From assembly GCA_037951105.1 (NCBI GenBank), contig JBAMJV010009038.1, forward strand, positions 62,001-126,000: a DNA stretch of 64,000 nucleotides, written 5' to 3'. This document shows positions 1-14,700 of this stretch, in pieces. The notes under the pieces were generated by a model, which saw only the letters and a program-made list of their open reading frames with translations, had not been told where the DNA came from and ran no database searches. How positions within the stretch are numbered: position 1 is the stretch's first letter; each line of letters opens with the position of its first letter. A program made the translations under genes and the position numbers. The stretch comes from Echinarachnius parma. Its lineage: Eukaryota; Echinodermata; Echinoidea; Clypeasteroida; Echinarachniidae.

Positions 1-854
1 ACTTAAGTCAAAGTTTTGATTGGGTAGGTGATTGGGATTTGGGTGATTCATCCGCCAACAAATCTGACAAGAGTCTTGATGTCGAGATGTCTTTGAATGT
101 TATATATAGATGTTATTGTATTAAATAAGGGTCAGAGGGTCGGGTTCTCAGCTTGGAGGGTGATGGGTGGATTGTTTGCTTGGTCTAGGACGTGTTAACC
201 TGAATACCGGTCCAGGTCTGCCACTGACTATTACTTAATTGATTATACTTGATATTACACTTTATTATGTATGTCAACTATTGTGTTGATCTATTGATAT
301 ATAATTATATACAGTTGTATTTAAATGTTAATTACTTAACCAAGAGTTACATATCTTTCGTTTTATATTTTATATTGCTATTATATTATATTTACTGCCC
401 TGCGCTGGCAGTTTTATGCCAGATGTGTCCTGAGTTATGTACTTTTTTGTTGGCCGAATTCGCCTAATAAAGTGATGATTTAAACAAAGAATGATTTTTA
501 GAATATCCCCCTGAATTCTTTCCAAAAGCAATCATGATTACAATTTATAAACATTGACTAAGTACTTATTATTTTGAAAAAGTACAATGTTTGTTGCCAT
601 TTACTTGTGGTGGTATTTTAATATTTTGTTTAATTAAGTTTTAGAATACCAATATATTAAAATGTCGCTAATTTGCAATGAATCGACCATCTTATCAAAA
701 GTCTTGCATAAATTTGAGAATGTTAAAAAAAATGTTAGGAGGTGAATTAGGAAGAAGTTTGGGGAAATATTTATATACCACTTAGCACAACATCATGGCT
801 AAGGACGCAAATCCTGACTTCAGAAAACATTATAATGCAAGCCCTGATATTCAC
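1..854. other. Intron sequence, no exon recognised
   Basis: Downstream of the last FN3 exon on the minus strand. AT-rich; no second FN3 half, transmembrane segment or clear repeat seen. Confidence 0.5.
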
Positions 855-925
855 CTGTATCGACAATGAAATTTGTCCTGGTGTGGTTGAATTCATGACA
901 GCAACAGACGAGGGTCCTTCGGGTG
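855..925 (-). CDS. Tie-like exon: N-terminal part of the next FN3 domain
   Basis: 71 bp, phase 1 to phase 0; acceptor TTCTTTCAG, donor GTGAAT. It encodes PEGPSSVAVMNSTTP and GQISLSIQ, the A-B strands of an FN3. A domain split here must finish in an exon at lower coordinates. I found no convincing partner within 1-854, so it lies off the window. Confidence 0.7.
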
Positions 926-2660
926 CTGAAAGAATTACGAAGGAACAACACAATTGTTTATGTACCGTAGTTATAAACGTGCGCATCTTGATGGTGAATT
1001 TAACTATTCATGTACTTATATAGATATGAAACCATTTTGTTTCTCTTTTTTATTGAGAATTCTTCATATGATTTCCGTAATTTTAGACACAAATAACATT
1101 CCCCATGCATGCACTTTATAATTGTAAGGCCCATTCCATTACGATATGTTCATCATCAGTTATAACTCACGGGAGCATGAGGTCGACCCCGAAACATCCA
1201 ATATCCGTCCCTCTCCTCTTTCCCCTGGTCTCACTGCCCTGACTCCGAACACGTAGTCAGTGTCAGGACTCAGACTCGCGATGGTCCTCGTTGCCTCGAG
1301 GCTCCGGGGCAGCACTTGCTCATATTCACTGCTCGGTGTGTCTTCTTTGAAGAACACGTCATAGCCGATCAGTGGTGGGTCACCAAAGCCTGTATTAGCA
1401 TCCCACGCAAGCCACGTTAACGTTACTGTCTCGGTCGTTATACCAGCTATTGCTGGAGGACTTTGAAGCTGGATGAGAGCTATGATCGAGACGGTTATTT
1501 AGAAATATAAAAGTGCCATTGTTAATCATGAGAGTAAGGCTTGAAAATGAATATGCCTAAGGTCCTTTACATCCCGGATATACTTTAACAGCAACTTTAA
1601 ACCATATTTCAGAGTAGGTAATAGGCGTCCTTTCATGTACTCAGTGGGCATACAAATGATAACTGAACACCGAGTGAAGCTTAAATGTTTTGAATTCGAT
1701 TCAATAGTGTGAAACCACACACTATGTTGGCATATTGGCATAATCATATAAAATTGAAAAAAAAAAATAACTATCGTGTACTCTCTTTGTGGGCGATTCA
1801 TATGTTGTGTTACCATGTCACCATGCATGGTCACGGTATGTTTGAAGAATAAAAGAGCTCAGATTCAGCCATTCAAGTGTTAATAAATTATACATCTATT
1901 ATATATTTGTTTTCATAAACTAACAATGATTTTTTCTGAGAACAAATCCGGCATTGTTATAGTAGATCTAATAAAGTATATACATTTTGTTTACCATATC
2001 AAGGGGTAAGGGTTTGATTTTCTAAAAATCAAAGTTTGGTGGGAACCTGGTATAACAGATTCCCGGCCGTATGTTATTATGTATCACGGCAACCTTGTAG
2101 GTCCGCGTAACCAATGGATTTAACATTCAACATGTCAGGCAATCTGTCTGCACAATTGAATTATCTTCCTGACACGAGCTGACCTAAAACAATGTATACA
2201 TTTAATATACCGTAAAAGTTTGACTAGAGGCGCTACTTTCTCACAGTATTAGCAGATATTATCAACAGCCCCAGTCCCGTCCACAAGGATCTAGTATAAT
2301 GAATATGTATCTAGCCCTTTGTCAACGATCTTCGAGCAGGTCTTAATGAATATTCATGATAGCATAATCATGTAAAATTGAGAAGAGGTAAACGTTACTT
2401 AGGGTAAAAAACTACCAAGCAAGCAGAAGTACCTCTTGGGTCGGTGGTTGGTGCAAATCATTCTAGGCATGGCGGTATGTAAAGCCGTAGGTTCAAGTCG
2501 CATTGGATTAATTATGTTTTTATTCTTCGATTTCATAGGAAATTTTGTTTTAACAAATGCCACCGTTTTGTGCATAGGAATAGGAAGGAAAATCATTTAC
2601 TTTTTGTCAGTTACACAATTCAGGTGAAATCATGGCATTCCCTGTCCCACCCCACCACAC

Positions 2661-2704
<44 letters not shown>

Positions 2705-5700
2705 AGTTAAGAGTCGTGTAGGCGGGGGGGGGGGGGGGCATGGGCGTCGATCTGTCATTGATACCCATTCATCAGGGGGGATGATCTATTCATCCATCCC
2801 CCTGATGAATGGGTATTACGTAAGTATCGACGCCCATGGGGGGGGGGGGGGGGGCGGGGGGGGGTGCATGTCCGTCGCCAAAGATGTTCGAGGCCGAGAC
2901 CGAGACCACTTATTCAGTTGTTTCCCCAAGGCCGCCAAATAGTGGTAAAGGGGGAAGGGGCAACTTGTAACTTGTAACGTGTTTTTAAAATAATGTTTGT
3001 TATGAATTTTCGACAACCTTGGGCCTTGGTCCATTTAACGATGTCTCTCAAGCTACCCATCATCCTTCCCCTTCGACCTGTCCAAAATATTTCACTGAAC
3101 ATCACGACCAGTAAATCAATGAGGATTACGTATTGTATTAGAATTACTTTAAGAAAATACGCGCCTTAAAGCCAAATCCCCTAAATGCTGGCAGATGACA
3201 ATTAAAAACAATTCAATCAAATTAAACATGTTAAATAGCAATGTAGCTATCGAGTATGTATGTACAACATGCATTCTGCCTCATAGCCATTGGTTCCTGA
3301 TATGTTTGAATAAGGGAATGTGTTTTACATTAACATGTTATAGTATTTTCACAAATCATTCCATAGAAAATATTCCATGTACAAATATTTATTACAAAAT
3401 CGCTCTATATTTAAGCATTATGTTCATCTAATAAGGTAATTTGTCTTTAACTAGTTTTTCTCTTTCCAGTTGAATTTCTATTCATCACGATCACCTGTTT
3501 GGTTTCCATGTGATTCTTTTGTTATCATATTTTACGACGCACACTGAAGCTGTTACTAGGCAGATAAACCTCGTACAAGCAGTCGATCTGTTTGAATATT
3601 ACGTAACTATGCATTATAGCGCTCTCTGCATGATAGGCCATTTTGTAATGGCATATTATGCCGTTGATTTACAGTCGATTAAGTGATCGAGGTTATCCCA
3701 GATGTCGTCATATTTTGAAGCACTTGTTTTCTGGTATTAACGTGTGTGAGGTGTGTGCGCTATGTGCGTACTGTATTTGAATGAATGCAAACAAAACCAA
3801 TCATGAAAACATTGTTTTTAAATGCAGGTTACAAAAGAAACAAATGAATTGAAACAATTTAAAACAAAATAAATAAAAGAATATAATGAACAAAAAATGA
3901 CGAGAAAAAAAGTGAAATGAAAGGAGAATGACACAAAACAGGGAAACAGAACCAACAACTAATACTATAAAAAAAACGCAGGACTTCATTTGGGTGGATT
4001 TGATCCGCGTACTTTGAGATCTAAAAACAGACCAATACCATCTATAGTTGAACCACGTTCTGAAGCGGAATTTAAAGCATATTCTTTCAGCCCTTTCACA
4101 CATCTTCGACATGTTTCATTCATGCTTATGTATAATTATTCAGAACAGGTGTACGATCTATTGCATTATTTGAGGCGCTAGGAGGAACATTATTGTTCGA
4201 ACTGTATTATTCTGTCCAAGCAATCGTTATCCTCATTGTGCTCTCCGCATTATCTGTTTTGAAAAGGAACTCATGATGCACCACCAACAAGACTATTCAC
4301 ACTATTTCAAATAAATAGCAACAACATATATATTTGCATAATCTCTTGAGTTTCATCTCAACTATAGAGATAGAAACATATTGCATAACATAGCAGTTTC
4401 CAAGTTACAACGTGCAGCACTAGCAGCATAAAATCAAAGAATGCATGACACGGCATCTCAAGTTCGAATCTGACAAACCATGCATAATGAACATAATCGT
4501 AGTCATAGCGTGTGTGTGCTGTGTACATGTATACTATAACGGGTGTGTTTGTGTCCGTGTGTGTGGGTGGGGGGGGAGGGGGGGGCTGGGTTGCTCAACA
4601 TTGCCTCCTATTCATAAGTTGTTATTAATTCTTGGTCGGAAAAGAGTAAAATAAAATTTGTGCTTGATGAAGAGTTGGCTGAAACAGGGTGATGAATCAA
4701 TTTTAAAATGACCCTACCCCCTCCATCCACTAATATATAAAGCTTAATACTATTACTAGCAGAATGTCGGGACTTCACTCACCTGAATGTAATAATTGTG
4801 TATTTAAGTTAACACAGAAATGATAATGTTCATTCCCATTCCTATGCACAAAACGCTGGCATCTGTTAAAACACAATTTCCTATGAAATAAAAAATAAAA
4901 AAATAAATCACTTATCCAGTGCGTCTTGAACCTACGGCTCTTCATACCGTGATGCAATTTTACCTTATCCTGATTTGCACCAACCACTGACCCAAGAGCT
5001 ACTTCTGCTTGCTTGATTGGATTTCAACCCTTAGTAACGTTCATCTTTTCTAACTTTGCGTGATAATGCTATCATGAATATTCATTTAGACCGGCTCGAA
5101 GATCGTTGACAAAAGGCTAGATACATATTCATTATACTGGATCGTTTTGGATGTTTGCTGGCGCTATTGATACTCCTCTAATCCAGTAGCGCCTCTAGTC
5201 AAACTTTTACGGTATATATATACATACAGGCTACTAGAAAGATGTCCTAAAGTTCTATAGGGTCTTGCATTGATGCCCTCTTGTTTGCTTAAAGGGGTAG
5301 TTCAGTTTTGGTATAGAGGGCGGTGCATGAATTTAATTTTTTTTTGTGAGATGATGAAAAATTGTGTGTAAAATGTGAAAGAGCATACAATTTTAATGAA
5401 ATAATAAACTTTGTTTGATCAAAATCGGTTCCAAACCGCTAACATATCAATACATATATCCGATTGGAAAAAATCTGGGCCCCAGATTTATTCCATGATA
5501 ACAAATAAATAAAAAAGCTTACCCTTTTTCAAAAATGTTCAAAAGGGGTTTTTAAATAGTTGTCGAAGATCTCTCTTTTTAATCATTATTTCAACAAAAC
5601 ATCACGTGCTAAATTTTGTATGAAAATGGTTGAAACCAATGCTTTATTTGAAAGTGCCCTCTTACGGTTTAATGATTTTTAAATGATAACAGGCTTTTTA

Positions 5701-8700
5701 CTTAGTCGTTTGTAATTTTCTTTAACTTTCGAGCATGATAGAGTTAAAACTATTAGTTTGTATTGTTATTGTGCAGGTATTGGTTACTTATGCTTAGCCT
5801 TACTGTACAACCCCTTTAATTTGTTTTCAGTGGTGAACTCGATATTTGGATAAAACCGTGGCATTAATACAATAACATCTTTAAACAAGGAAAACGTCCA
5901 CACTCACCGTACACCCCATCACTGATAGTCTCTGCGCTGTTGTAGGTATTAACATCAGACATCGAACAGTAGAAAACCTCTCCCACTTGTGCTCTTGAAA
6001 TGTTGTATGTATATTCGTCAGCACTAGAATTAACCAAGGATATGCCACTCTGGTGGAAGTCTTCACTGCCATACTTCCTGTAGAGCCTGACGACTGGGTC
6101 TGCTGTAGAATAAAGCTGCTCGCCTTCAAACATGCAGTCGACCTTTGGCGATGTTCCTTCATTGGTTTTGTTGTAAGTCGTAATGAGGTTTCCTATTGAA
6201 AATGGAGTAAATGCTGGTAAATGTCAGTTGAAACAAAAGAAGGATTTTACTGCAAGTTAAATCGCAATGTTAAGCCACTTAAAGGGATAGTTGAGTTTTG
6301 GTTTAGAGGATGAAATCATTTTGTTGTGAGGTAATGATAATATTATATTTGGATCGGAAACCGTATTGTAAAGTAAGATGACGGGTAAAGCATATTGAGT
6401 TCAACTATCGCATAAAGTGAAATTAGGATTCTAGTAGTAAATGGGGTTGAACATGTTGAAAGCAACTCGTTAACTTACAACTTATTATAGTCATACTTAT
6501 TAAAATAATAATTGTGGTTTCTGTTTAATTCTTAAAAAGCACGTAGATAGGTCAGGTGTGTCATATACACACTTACTCACACATACTTACCACTACAAGC
6601 ACGCCCGTATTTGCCTTGAATACACCCTGAAAGTGATAAACAATTATTGACATATTATTAGGTTTAATGCTGCCATGTATGCAATCAAATGTTTGAAATA
6701 AAACAATTGTTTTCCATAGATTTAATTCCACCGCATACGCTGCATGCACAGGTTACGATACTGCACGTGCGCACGGTGTGCGAGCGTGACGACAGTTTAG
6801 CCACCAATGCCCAGCCTGACGGAGAGGGGCGATCGGACAGTGAATGTAGGCCCGATCTCAGCAATGTGCTGGTGGCGTGCATCGAAGTTTCAACTAGTAT
6901 TTCCGCATTTCACGATCACATTTTACCACACAAGGCGTGTGTTAGTATTAATATCAACGATACATTGTATTGATCAATTAGTTTGGCCAATATATATCCT
7001 CACAAAAAGTTCCGCAATTCAAGTTTGAGCGTTCATATCTCTCCTATTATTTTATTACCGTTCATAACTTTGGTATCATGGGAAAGCTTGTTTACACCCC
7101 TTTACATTGGTATGACACTTGTTATGGATATTGTATCATGGAATGTGCATTACATCCGAATATGGGGCAAAGTCAAAAGTGACATGTTGCAAAATGCATT
7201 ATTATTGTCAATATGAATTATCATGTATTTGGAAGAATTAGTGATGTTTTGAATGATGGTGAGGCAATAATGCATGATGTCAATGGCGTATTATCATTTC
7301 CCATGGAGGATGGAATGATTTTGAAGTAGTTATTAATACAATTATGAATTCTTCTGTAGTTTGGACAACGCAAAAGTGACGTTTGTTCTGTAATTGTGGT
7401 GGACAACTGCCAAACTTGCGGCAATAGTGTGTAAAAGTCAAAAATAATGATAATTTCATAGTCAATAAAACACATTACATCTTCCTAACAGCATACACGA
7501 ACGTTACTGCACCATCTAAAATGTATAGACACATTTCATTCTCCAAAGAAAATGATAATTTGCCATTGACATTCACGCATGAACGACTTAACATCATTCA
7601 GAACACTTTATTCTCCCAACAAAATGAGGGTACACTGTAGCAATATCACTGCATTTTGCGACATTACACTTTAGACTTTGCCCCATATTCGAGTGTCATG
7701 CAAATTCCATGATAAGATATTCATAGCAAATGTCATATCAATGTATTGGGGAGAATACAAGCTTTCCAATGATACCACATTCAAGAACTGTAATTAAGTA
7801 ATATGAGAGATATGAACGCTCAAACTTGGATTCCGGAACTTTTTGTGAGGAGTATAGATGCTTTTGGAACTCTCCCAATACTGTTATTTGGCTATTAAGA
7901 AATAATATGACGACGATGGGAAAATTGGTCAATATCCTTAAACTTACGTTCATTCTATTACAATTAAATATATACTATTTACTAGAGTTATTGTTTAAAG
8001 TATGTTAGTAGAATATTTCGATGGAATAAACAACTTTTTCGTTATAAATATCGATAAGTTGAGTATCTGTTTTCATCAGATCTTCAAAGTAACTATGTGT
8101 GTGGCTTACTTTGACAATTCACTCCTTCCCATCCTGACATACACGTTGTTGGTGTTCCGGTGCAGATACCTGTGAATCGATCACACTCCGCAGATTCACA
8201 GTGACAGGTCTCCGTACAGCTAGCTCCGAACTCGCCAGTGTCACACCCTGTTCGAGGTCAAAAGAAAAAAGAATCCACAACTAACGCTCACGCTTAAAAG
8301 GTGCATTTAGCGACTACCGACACTGTCTGTTACAAACTTTAAAATGCATAATATAGGTATGTATACTAAATATATTCAGTACTTATTTCAATGTTATCAT
8401 GTATTCATGTTGTATAATGCAAATTTATATCCATACCTACATTAGTGCAATACTGCTGTCGCAATTGTAATTATTCAATGATTAAATTATTTCATTTACA
8501 GAACTAATCATATAATTTTTAATATTATATTAAGTATATATTCGCATATATTTCTTAATGTATGACTTATAAATAAGACCTATACGTCTTTGCAACTTTG
8601 CATTTTGTTCGTTGTACGTCGCCCTTTACAACATAATGATGTTTTCGTGAATGGCACAATTCAAGTCATGGTTTGCTCATGTTCCCTATATAAATTTAAT

Positions 8701-11700
8701 TGGAATATCAGGTATACGGCTGTTTTTAGCAAATTATATTAAATAAATCACTTTTATTTAGCAATAATGAAAGACATCAGAGTAGTTTGGAAAATCTCAC
8801 CCGTCTCACAGTCGATTCCTTTGAAGCCAGGCGTACATGAACACCCGTATGGATCAGGTACACACACCTGTAACCCACGGCAGACATCAGCAATATCGCT
8901 ATCACTATAATCACATCTGTACTCGCAATTTCTCCCATACCGGTTCCCGCCACAGCCTGTAAAAATACAAACAATATTGTTCATTTAAACTTGAAATTTT
9001 AATATGATACACTTAATTCGTCAATCGTAGGACAAAGTCATATAAAGCATTCCATGTTTTGGAATACTTTGTCCCCTGAAAACCTTTAAATACCTTGCTG
9101 GATTTTGCCTGATTGCCATGATTGTCCGATATCAAAATCAAATACGAGATCTATGACAATCCACTAAAAGATGATTTTGTTTCTTATTACAGCTGGGTTA
9201 AAGTTTAAAGAGTTCAGATTTTCTGACTTCGCAGTAATTGTACAAGTCAAATTAAACTTGTTTTATTATTAAAAAATGTAAAATGCTTTCTCTTTTAAAA
9301 CATTTTACAAAAGAGGATTGAAAGGCCTGGATAGTTGAATGTTGGTAAAGAGAGTACAGGTTTGGGTAAATTTGAATTTAAGTTAGCAAAACCTGCACCA
9401 TTAAAAACGTATGGGTATAAATCCACTATGCTCGAAAGGCATACAAGATTACAAACGACTAAGTAAAAAGCCTGTTATTAAAGAAGAGCCGGTAAAACTT
9501 AAAGTGAATCATGTAAAGTGTCCAAATCCACGAAAATGACTTGGAGCTTCCTCGTTTCTCTTCTACCGTGTTGTTTAGCTTATGGTAAGAGAGGAATAAA
9601 ATAGGGTTCGATTTTTTCAAATGTCTATTTAGTATGAAGATAATTATCATTTAAATCTTTTATTTCTAAAGCGTTAATCAACGTCTTTGGTGACCTTTGA
9701 CCTTGTCGTGCCTGCTATATTGTGACCGATCCCCGCCCGGCTATATTGCATACAGCTAGTCATAGACGTACGTTCGTAGAGAGCCGGTACGTACGTAATA
9801 CGTGTACGATACGCGTACAGCTACAGCGGTAGTAGTGAGCGAAGTACTGTGCATATTTGCATTGTGTACTAAATACCACTAGCAAATTTGTTGAAGAAAC
9901 CGTTTGAGAATCTACAAATAAAATGCGAATGAGAATGCGGCCTGGGAGGAGATCTAGAGGTTCATCAAGAAGAAAAAACAACAATTTGGTTGATAATTGA
10001 GATGCATGCAGAGCTGAGTCTGAGAAGCTGCAGGTGATCGAAGACGACACGCACGGTCATGCACGGCCGGGACAGCTCAGCGCCGATCGAAGCCCCGTCT
10101 AAGGTACGTCCTCCCAAGTCAATAGAGCCCAATTACAGAATCAGCAATTCAAGTTTGAGTGTAGATCGACAAATCTATCGCTTTCATGGTCTCTTTGACA
10201 TTATTATTGTCTTTTTCACTGTGAAAATGACAATGATAATCATGTCAAAGAAGCCATGAAAGCAATAGATTTGCCGATCTAGTTATGTTGATATCTCTTT
10301 TGTTATGACTTACGATTATGAAATGATGGGCCTTCTCAAATTTGATATAGAATGGGTAATCCGTTTTTTGTGTTTTTTTATCGATGCTCATTTTTGATAA
10401 TGTTAGGTCTATGGTCTGGAATGCACTGTGTCTGTGTAGTACTCGGTCTAACTCAAAAGACAAAAGTGAAATGTTGCAAAATAAAAAAATTATTGTCATT
10501 GTGAATTGTGGTGGTCAGGTGGTGCATTGGGTGGATTGATCCACCTCCCAATTTCAAATTTTTACTGGTCCGAGATGATACTTTAGCGGTCTTGACCTCG
10601 TAAAGTACGAAGAACCGTGGTCTCGGCCTCGAAAATGTCGAAAATTTTAAACCAATACTAAATCATACTCTCGGCTTCGGAAATGTTGTACGACTACGTC
10701 AAATATGTCAAACTTTCTGTACCGGCCCGCCGCCCATGTTGTTGCCGTACAAAGCCGCATAGCTCTGCTCCCTTGTGTGACCCACCTCACCCCCCCCCCC
10801 CCCCCCCCCCCCCTCCGCCTCCATGGAAAATTCCGGCTAATCTGCAAATCTCTTACTTCAGGACAAGTTTTTTTCATTAGTCTAATGATTAGATATTAGG
10901 CTTGGCAATCAAAAACCTTGGATGATCAGTGTTTTCATTTTGTCTTACATAAGGCAATTGACTTTCCATACCAATTGCCATCATTAAGCAACTTTTTGAT
11001 TTTTATCCTCATTTTATAGCATTGGATGTGGCTGTTCTCTTCGACATTATACATAGAGGATTTCCGAGTACCGATAGAATGGACGTGCAATCTGCATGCT
11101 GACACGACTCACACGATTTGTGCTGGTGGTGACCCCGATTGACTTATGGTTAAGGTAATTCATTGAGAACCTTTTTCTTGGACTGTGGACAGAGATAAAT
11201 GATAGATCTGTGTTCTGAAACTAGAATTTCATCTTCAAATTAGCAGGCAAAATCAATGAGAGTTTATTTTGGCATACCATTGTGTGTCAATTGCTATACT
11301 TGCACAAAGTGATCTCACTGGGATTCGAAACTGGGAAAACAACACAGATAAATGTCAGAGGAGGAAAGAATGTGCATTGAGCGCATATTTTGAACACTTA
11401 TCATGGGCTTGATTGTTATGTTATATAACAGAAAATCTCAATAAACAAGGGCCGACATTACTGGACATGAGAAAAGATTCACAATGCATTGTAGAATTTG
11501 CATTCCCTTACACCATTTTCAGAATGATGACAATTATTTTAGCATGATTTTATTTTGTATCTCTGCAATATTTTCAGAATGTGGACCTTAGATTTATTAT
11601 TTTGCTTATTAGAGACAAATGCATTAGGCATACTGTATACTGTATACCGATTGAAAAACAGATGAAAACTGCTACTGAAAAATTGACAATGGAATAAAAT

Positions 11701-14700
11701 TAGAGTCAATAATTATAGTGTAGCTTCGATCCTAACAGCTGAATAACAAACTGAAGGGAAAATAACAAATTTGGTCCATGTTGATTAGAAATCAAATCCT
11801 ATTTTTACTACATGAATACATGTTTGTGGTTCATTTTGTGCAATAAGTGCACATGACTTAAACATTACTATTTATCTGATTGCATTCCTTTTTTCACAAA
11901 TCTCACCCTCTCTATAGATTTCTTCAAGACCCATCAAGATTCTACACACCCACTATACCACACCACCCAGAACAAATAACCAGGCCGCCAACACCCAAGT
12001 TCTCGCAGACCCTTCAGTCGCCAGGCTCATACCCTGCGGGAAACGGACCCACAACGTCCATTAGCAAGGAACTAAGCTAGCAGGTTTTTGCAAACGGGGA
12101 ATCCTGCAGTTCGTGTGCAAAATCAAGAACTTCCTACAGTAACAGCGGGCGGGCCGACCGTTCTTGGGTTTAAATCTGCGACACACTTTGGTCAGAATTA
12201 TTCCGGTTATTATGCGACGGCACGATACAGCTCTATGGTCAACCAATCAACATGCTTGTAGCGAGGTAAACATTCAGCACATTGCTATCATGTGTAGTAC
12301 ATAGACAATTAGTTGGCGTGTTAACAATACAAGCCAGCCATGCGTTGTCTATACATTGCTTGTGACAACGAGATGTGACGTCATGCAGTCTACGAATGTA
12401 CGTCCGCCTTCACCAAATTAGCGAAACTGCTTGTCAACGAAAGTTATTTGAGCGCGGTGAACGGGGCAATAGATCGCTCCCTGCGTCGTTGAAAGCTCTG
12501 TACGTCGCTGAGCAAAAACACCATAATATTGGAGCAGGACTTCTAGCGTATGAGACATGTTAGATGTGGACGTCGACCGTGGGAAGTGGCAGGGATGTTC
12601 GGCCAGTGATTGCCCACAGATCCCTCACCATGCTGATGATGCCAAATTAACCCGTTCCCTACGAGTTTATGAAATCCCCATAGACTTTGTACACAACCCA
12701 CTTGGTTCCTGTGGTCAAGGGGTTAAGGCCCTACCGATAAGGCCTTCAAATTGATATATAGCATAAACAGTTCATTTCTCAAATACAACTCTTTAGCATG
12801 GAATTATTCACGCACACATTTTGGCAAAAATTAACAAAACCTTATTATAACAAGCACCTCAGGCACAATTGGATTGAATACCTTATGTCGGGTATCTTGT
12901 GTCTGGGCTTAAAAATAATAAAATACAAAGATCCTTGACGTGTAAAATTATCATCGCTGTATCCGGTACCTCTTGTTAGGAGGTTCCACTGTATCAACAA
13001 AGATAAGTTTTGTTGCGGGAAGTAACAATGACCGAATAGTGCTCATAGCAACAATCTGTTATCTTTTTCAAATTCAATCAAAATAAATTTGATAATATAT
13101 CTTTCATGTCTTCTCTATTACATGTGATAAAGGTAATTATGATTTAATGAAAAAGGATGTTTTTAATTTGTAGTTCAAATCAGTGGGCAGTACGGTACCT
13201 CGTTATAAGCGAGCTAAACGGGGTTTCCCTGTATGACATAAATTTATCATTTTTTTAAAACTCAAACAAACCATTGTTTTTCTCAGATGAAATACTAATA
13301 AATAATATAATTCAGAATAATTGTACAAGGTTATTGATATAATGTATGATTGAAGTTGCTAATAACACCCATGAAGAAATGTGAGTGTGTATCACTATGC
13401 CAATTGTCCTTTTAACCCTCCTTTTGCTTGGATTCACAGAGGCTTCCCCTATTATGTGCAGGGTATTGAAGGGTCGGCCAACTCAATTGTATTTTTCATA
13501 GATCAGGATCAACCAAATGGCTAGGTGGACAATGTATGAGACACAATTATGCACAATGATCTGATATTTATTCTTTGTGTAATGTAGCTTTGTTTATTTG
13601 ATAGTGATTTACTTTTGTAAATTTTGTTGTTCCAATTCATTCAAATTCGAATGTAACAATTGCTATATTGTATTGTTTATACTATGTATGTTTTGATGTT
13701 CAATGTACACTGATCCTTTCAGCACTGCTGCTGATCAGTTTGAAATGTATACCAAAATAAATAAATAAATAAATAAATAAATAAATTCACAGAGACACTA
13801 CATGATCTGCACACATCCAAAAGTTGAATCAATCACCCAGTATTTCATTTTTTGTAACAGTTGCTTCTGCATTTATTGAAAAATTAAATACAAAGTATCC
13901 AAATAACAATAATTGCATATTGTTATATAATTGATTTTCATAAAATGTGAAAATGCTGTGTAAATACACAAGTTATTCAACCATTTGCATTGCTTCAAAT
14001 TTCAGGAATGTAAATCCTACTTCAAAAAAGTACAATTTACCAGCATACACAAACAGGCGATTTTGTTAGTTTGAAATGTAAAAAATGCACACATAGTACC
14101 AGGTAAAGGGGGAAAACGGCTAGAAGCATGAAAATGTACAGTCAAACCTGTGTACCATGACTGCCAATCAAAGTGGCCCCTGTAGAAAGGTGATCACTAT
14201 AGACAGGTTCCATTACATTCCTTTTCTCTGCAAGGGATCATGTTTGGTGGCAATTATAGGCAGGTTTGCTGCTATAAAAAGGTGGCTGCTATAACAGGTT
14301 TGACTGTACTTGAATGTAAATGTGGGCTCTGTGTAGTGATGTATCCGCAGAGTATGTGTGAGTGTGGGTGTGTGTGCGCATGTTAGATACTAACACAAAA
14401 CAGACTTGTAGTTACTTGCAACTGGTTGACATAAAAGATGAATAATGTGCTCACACTGTCTGAAAATCTATATCTTTCATTCACTGTGTTATTAAAAAAT
14501 AAGGAGTACATGGGGAGCAACCTCTACATGCAGTGATGTTGCCTGGGGGCGCATCCCCCCTAATAATTTGCCATAAAAATACAAAACATCACATGAATAG
14601 ATTGGGGGTATGACAGGGTGAAGGGTGGGGGATATCTCTCCTTTGCATAACTAGCATACTTCTAAAGATATACATACAAATAATCTACCCACATACCCTC

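Noticed and set aside
12061-12754. GC-richer patch with three short frames
   Set aside because: No domain, no consistent splice sites and no codon pattern; probably repeat or intron sequence.
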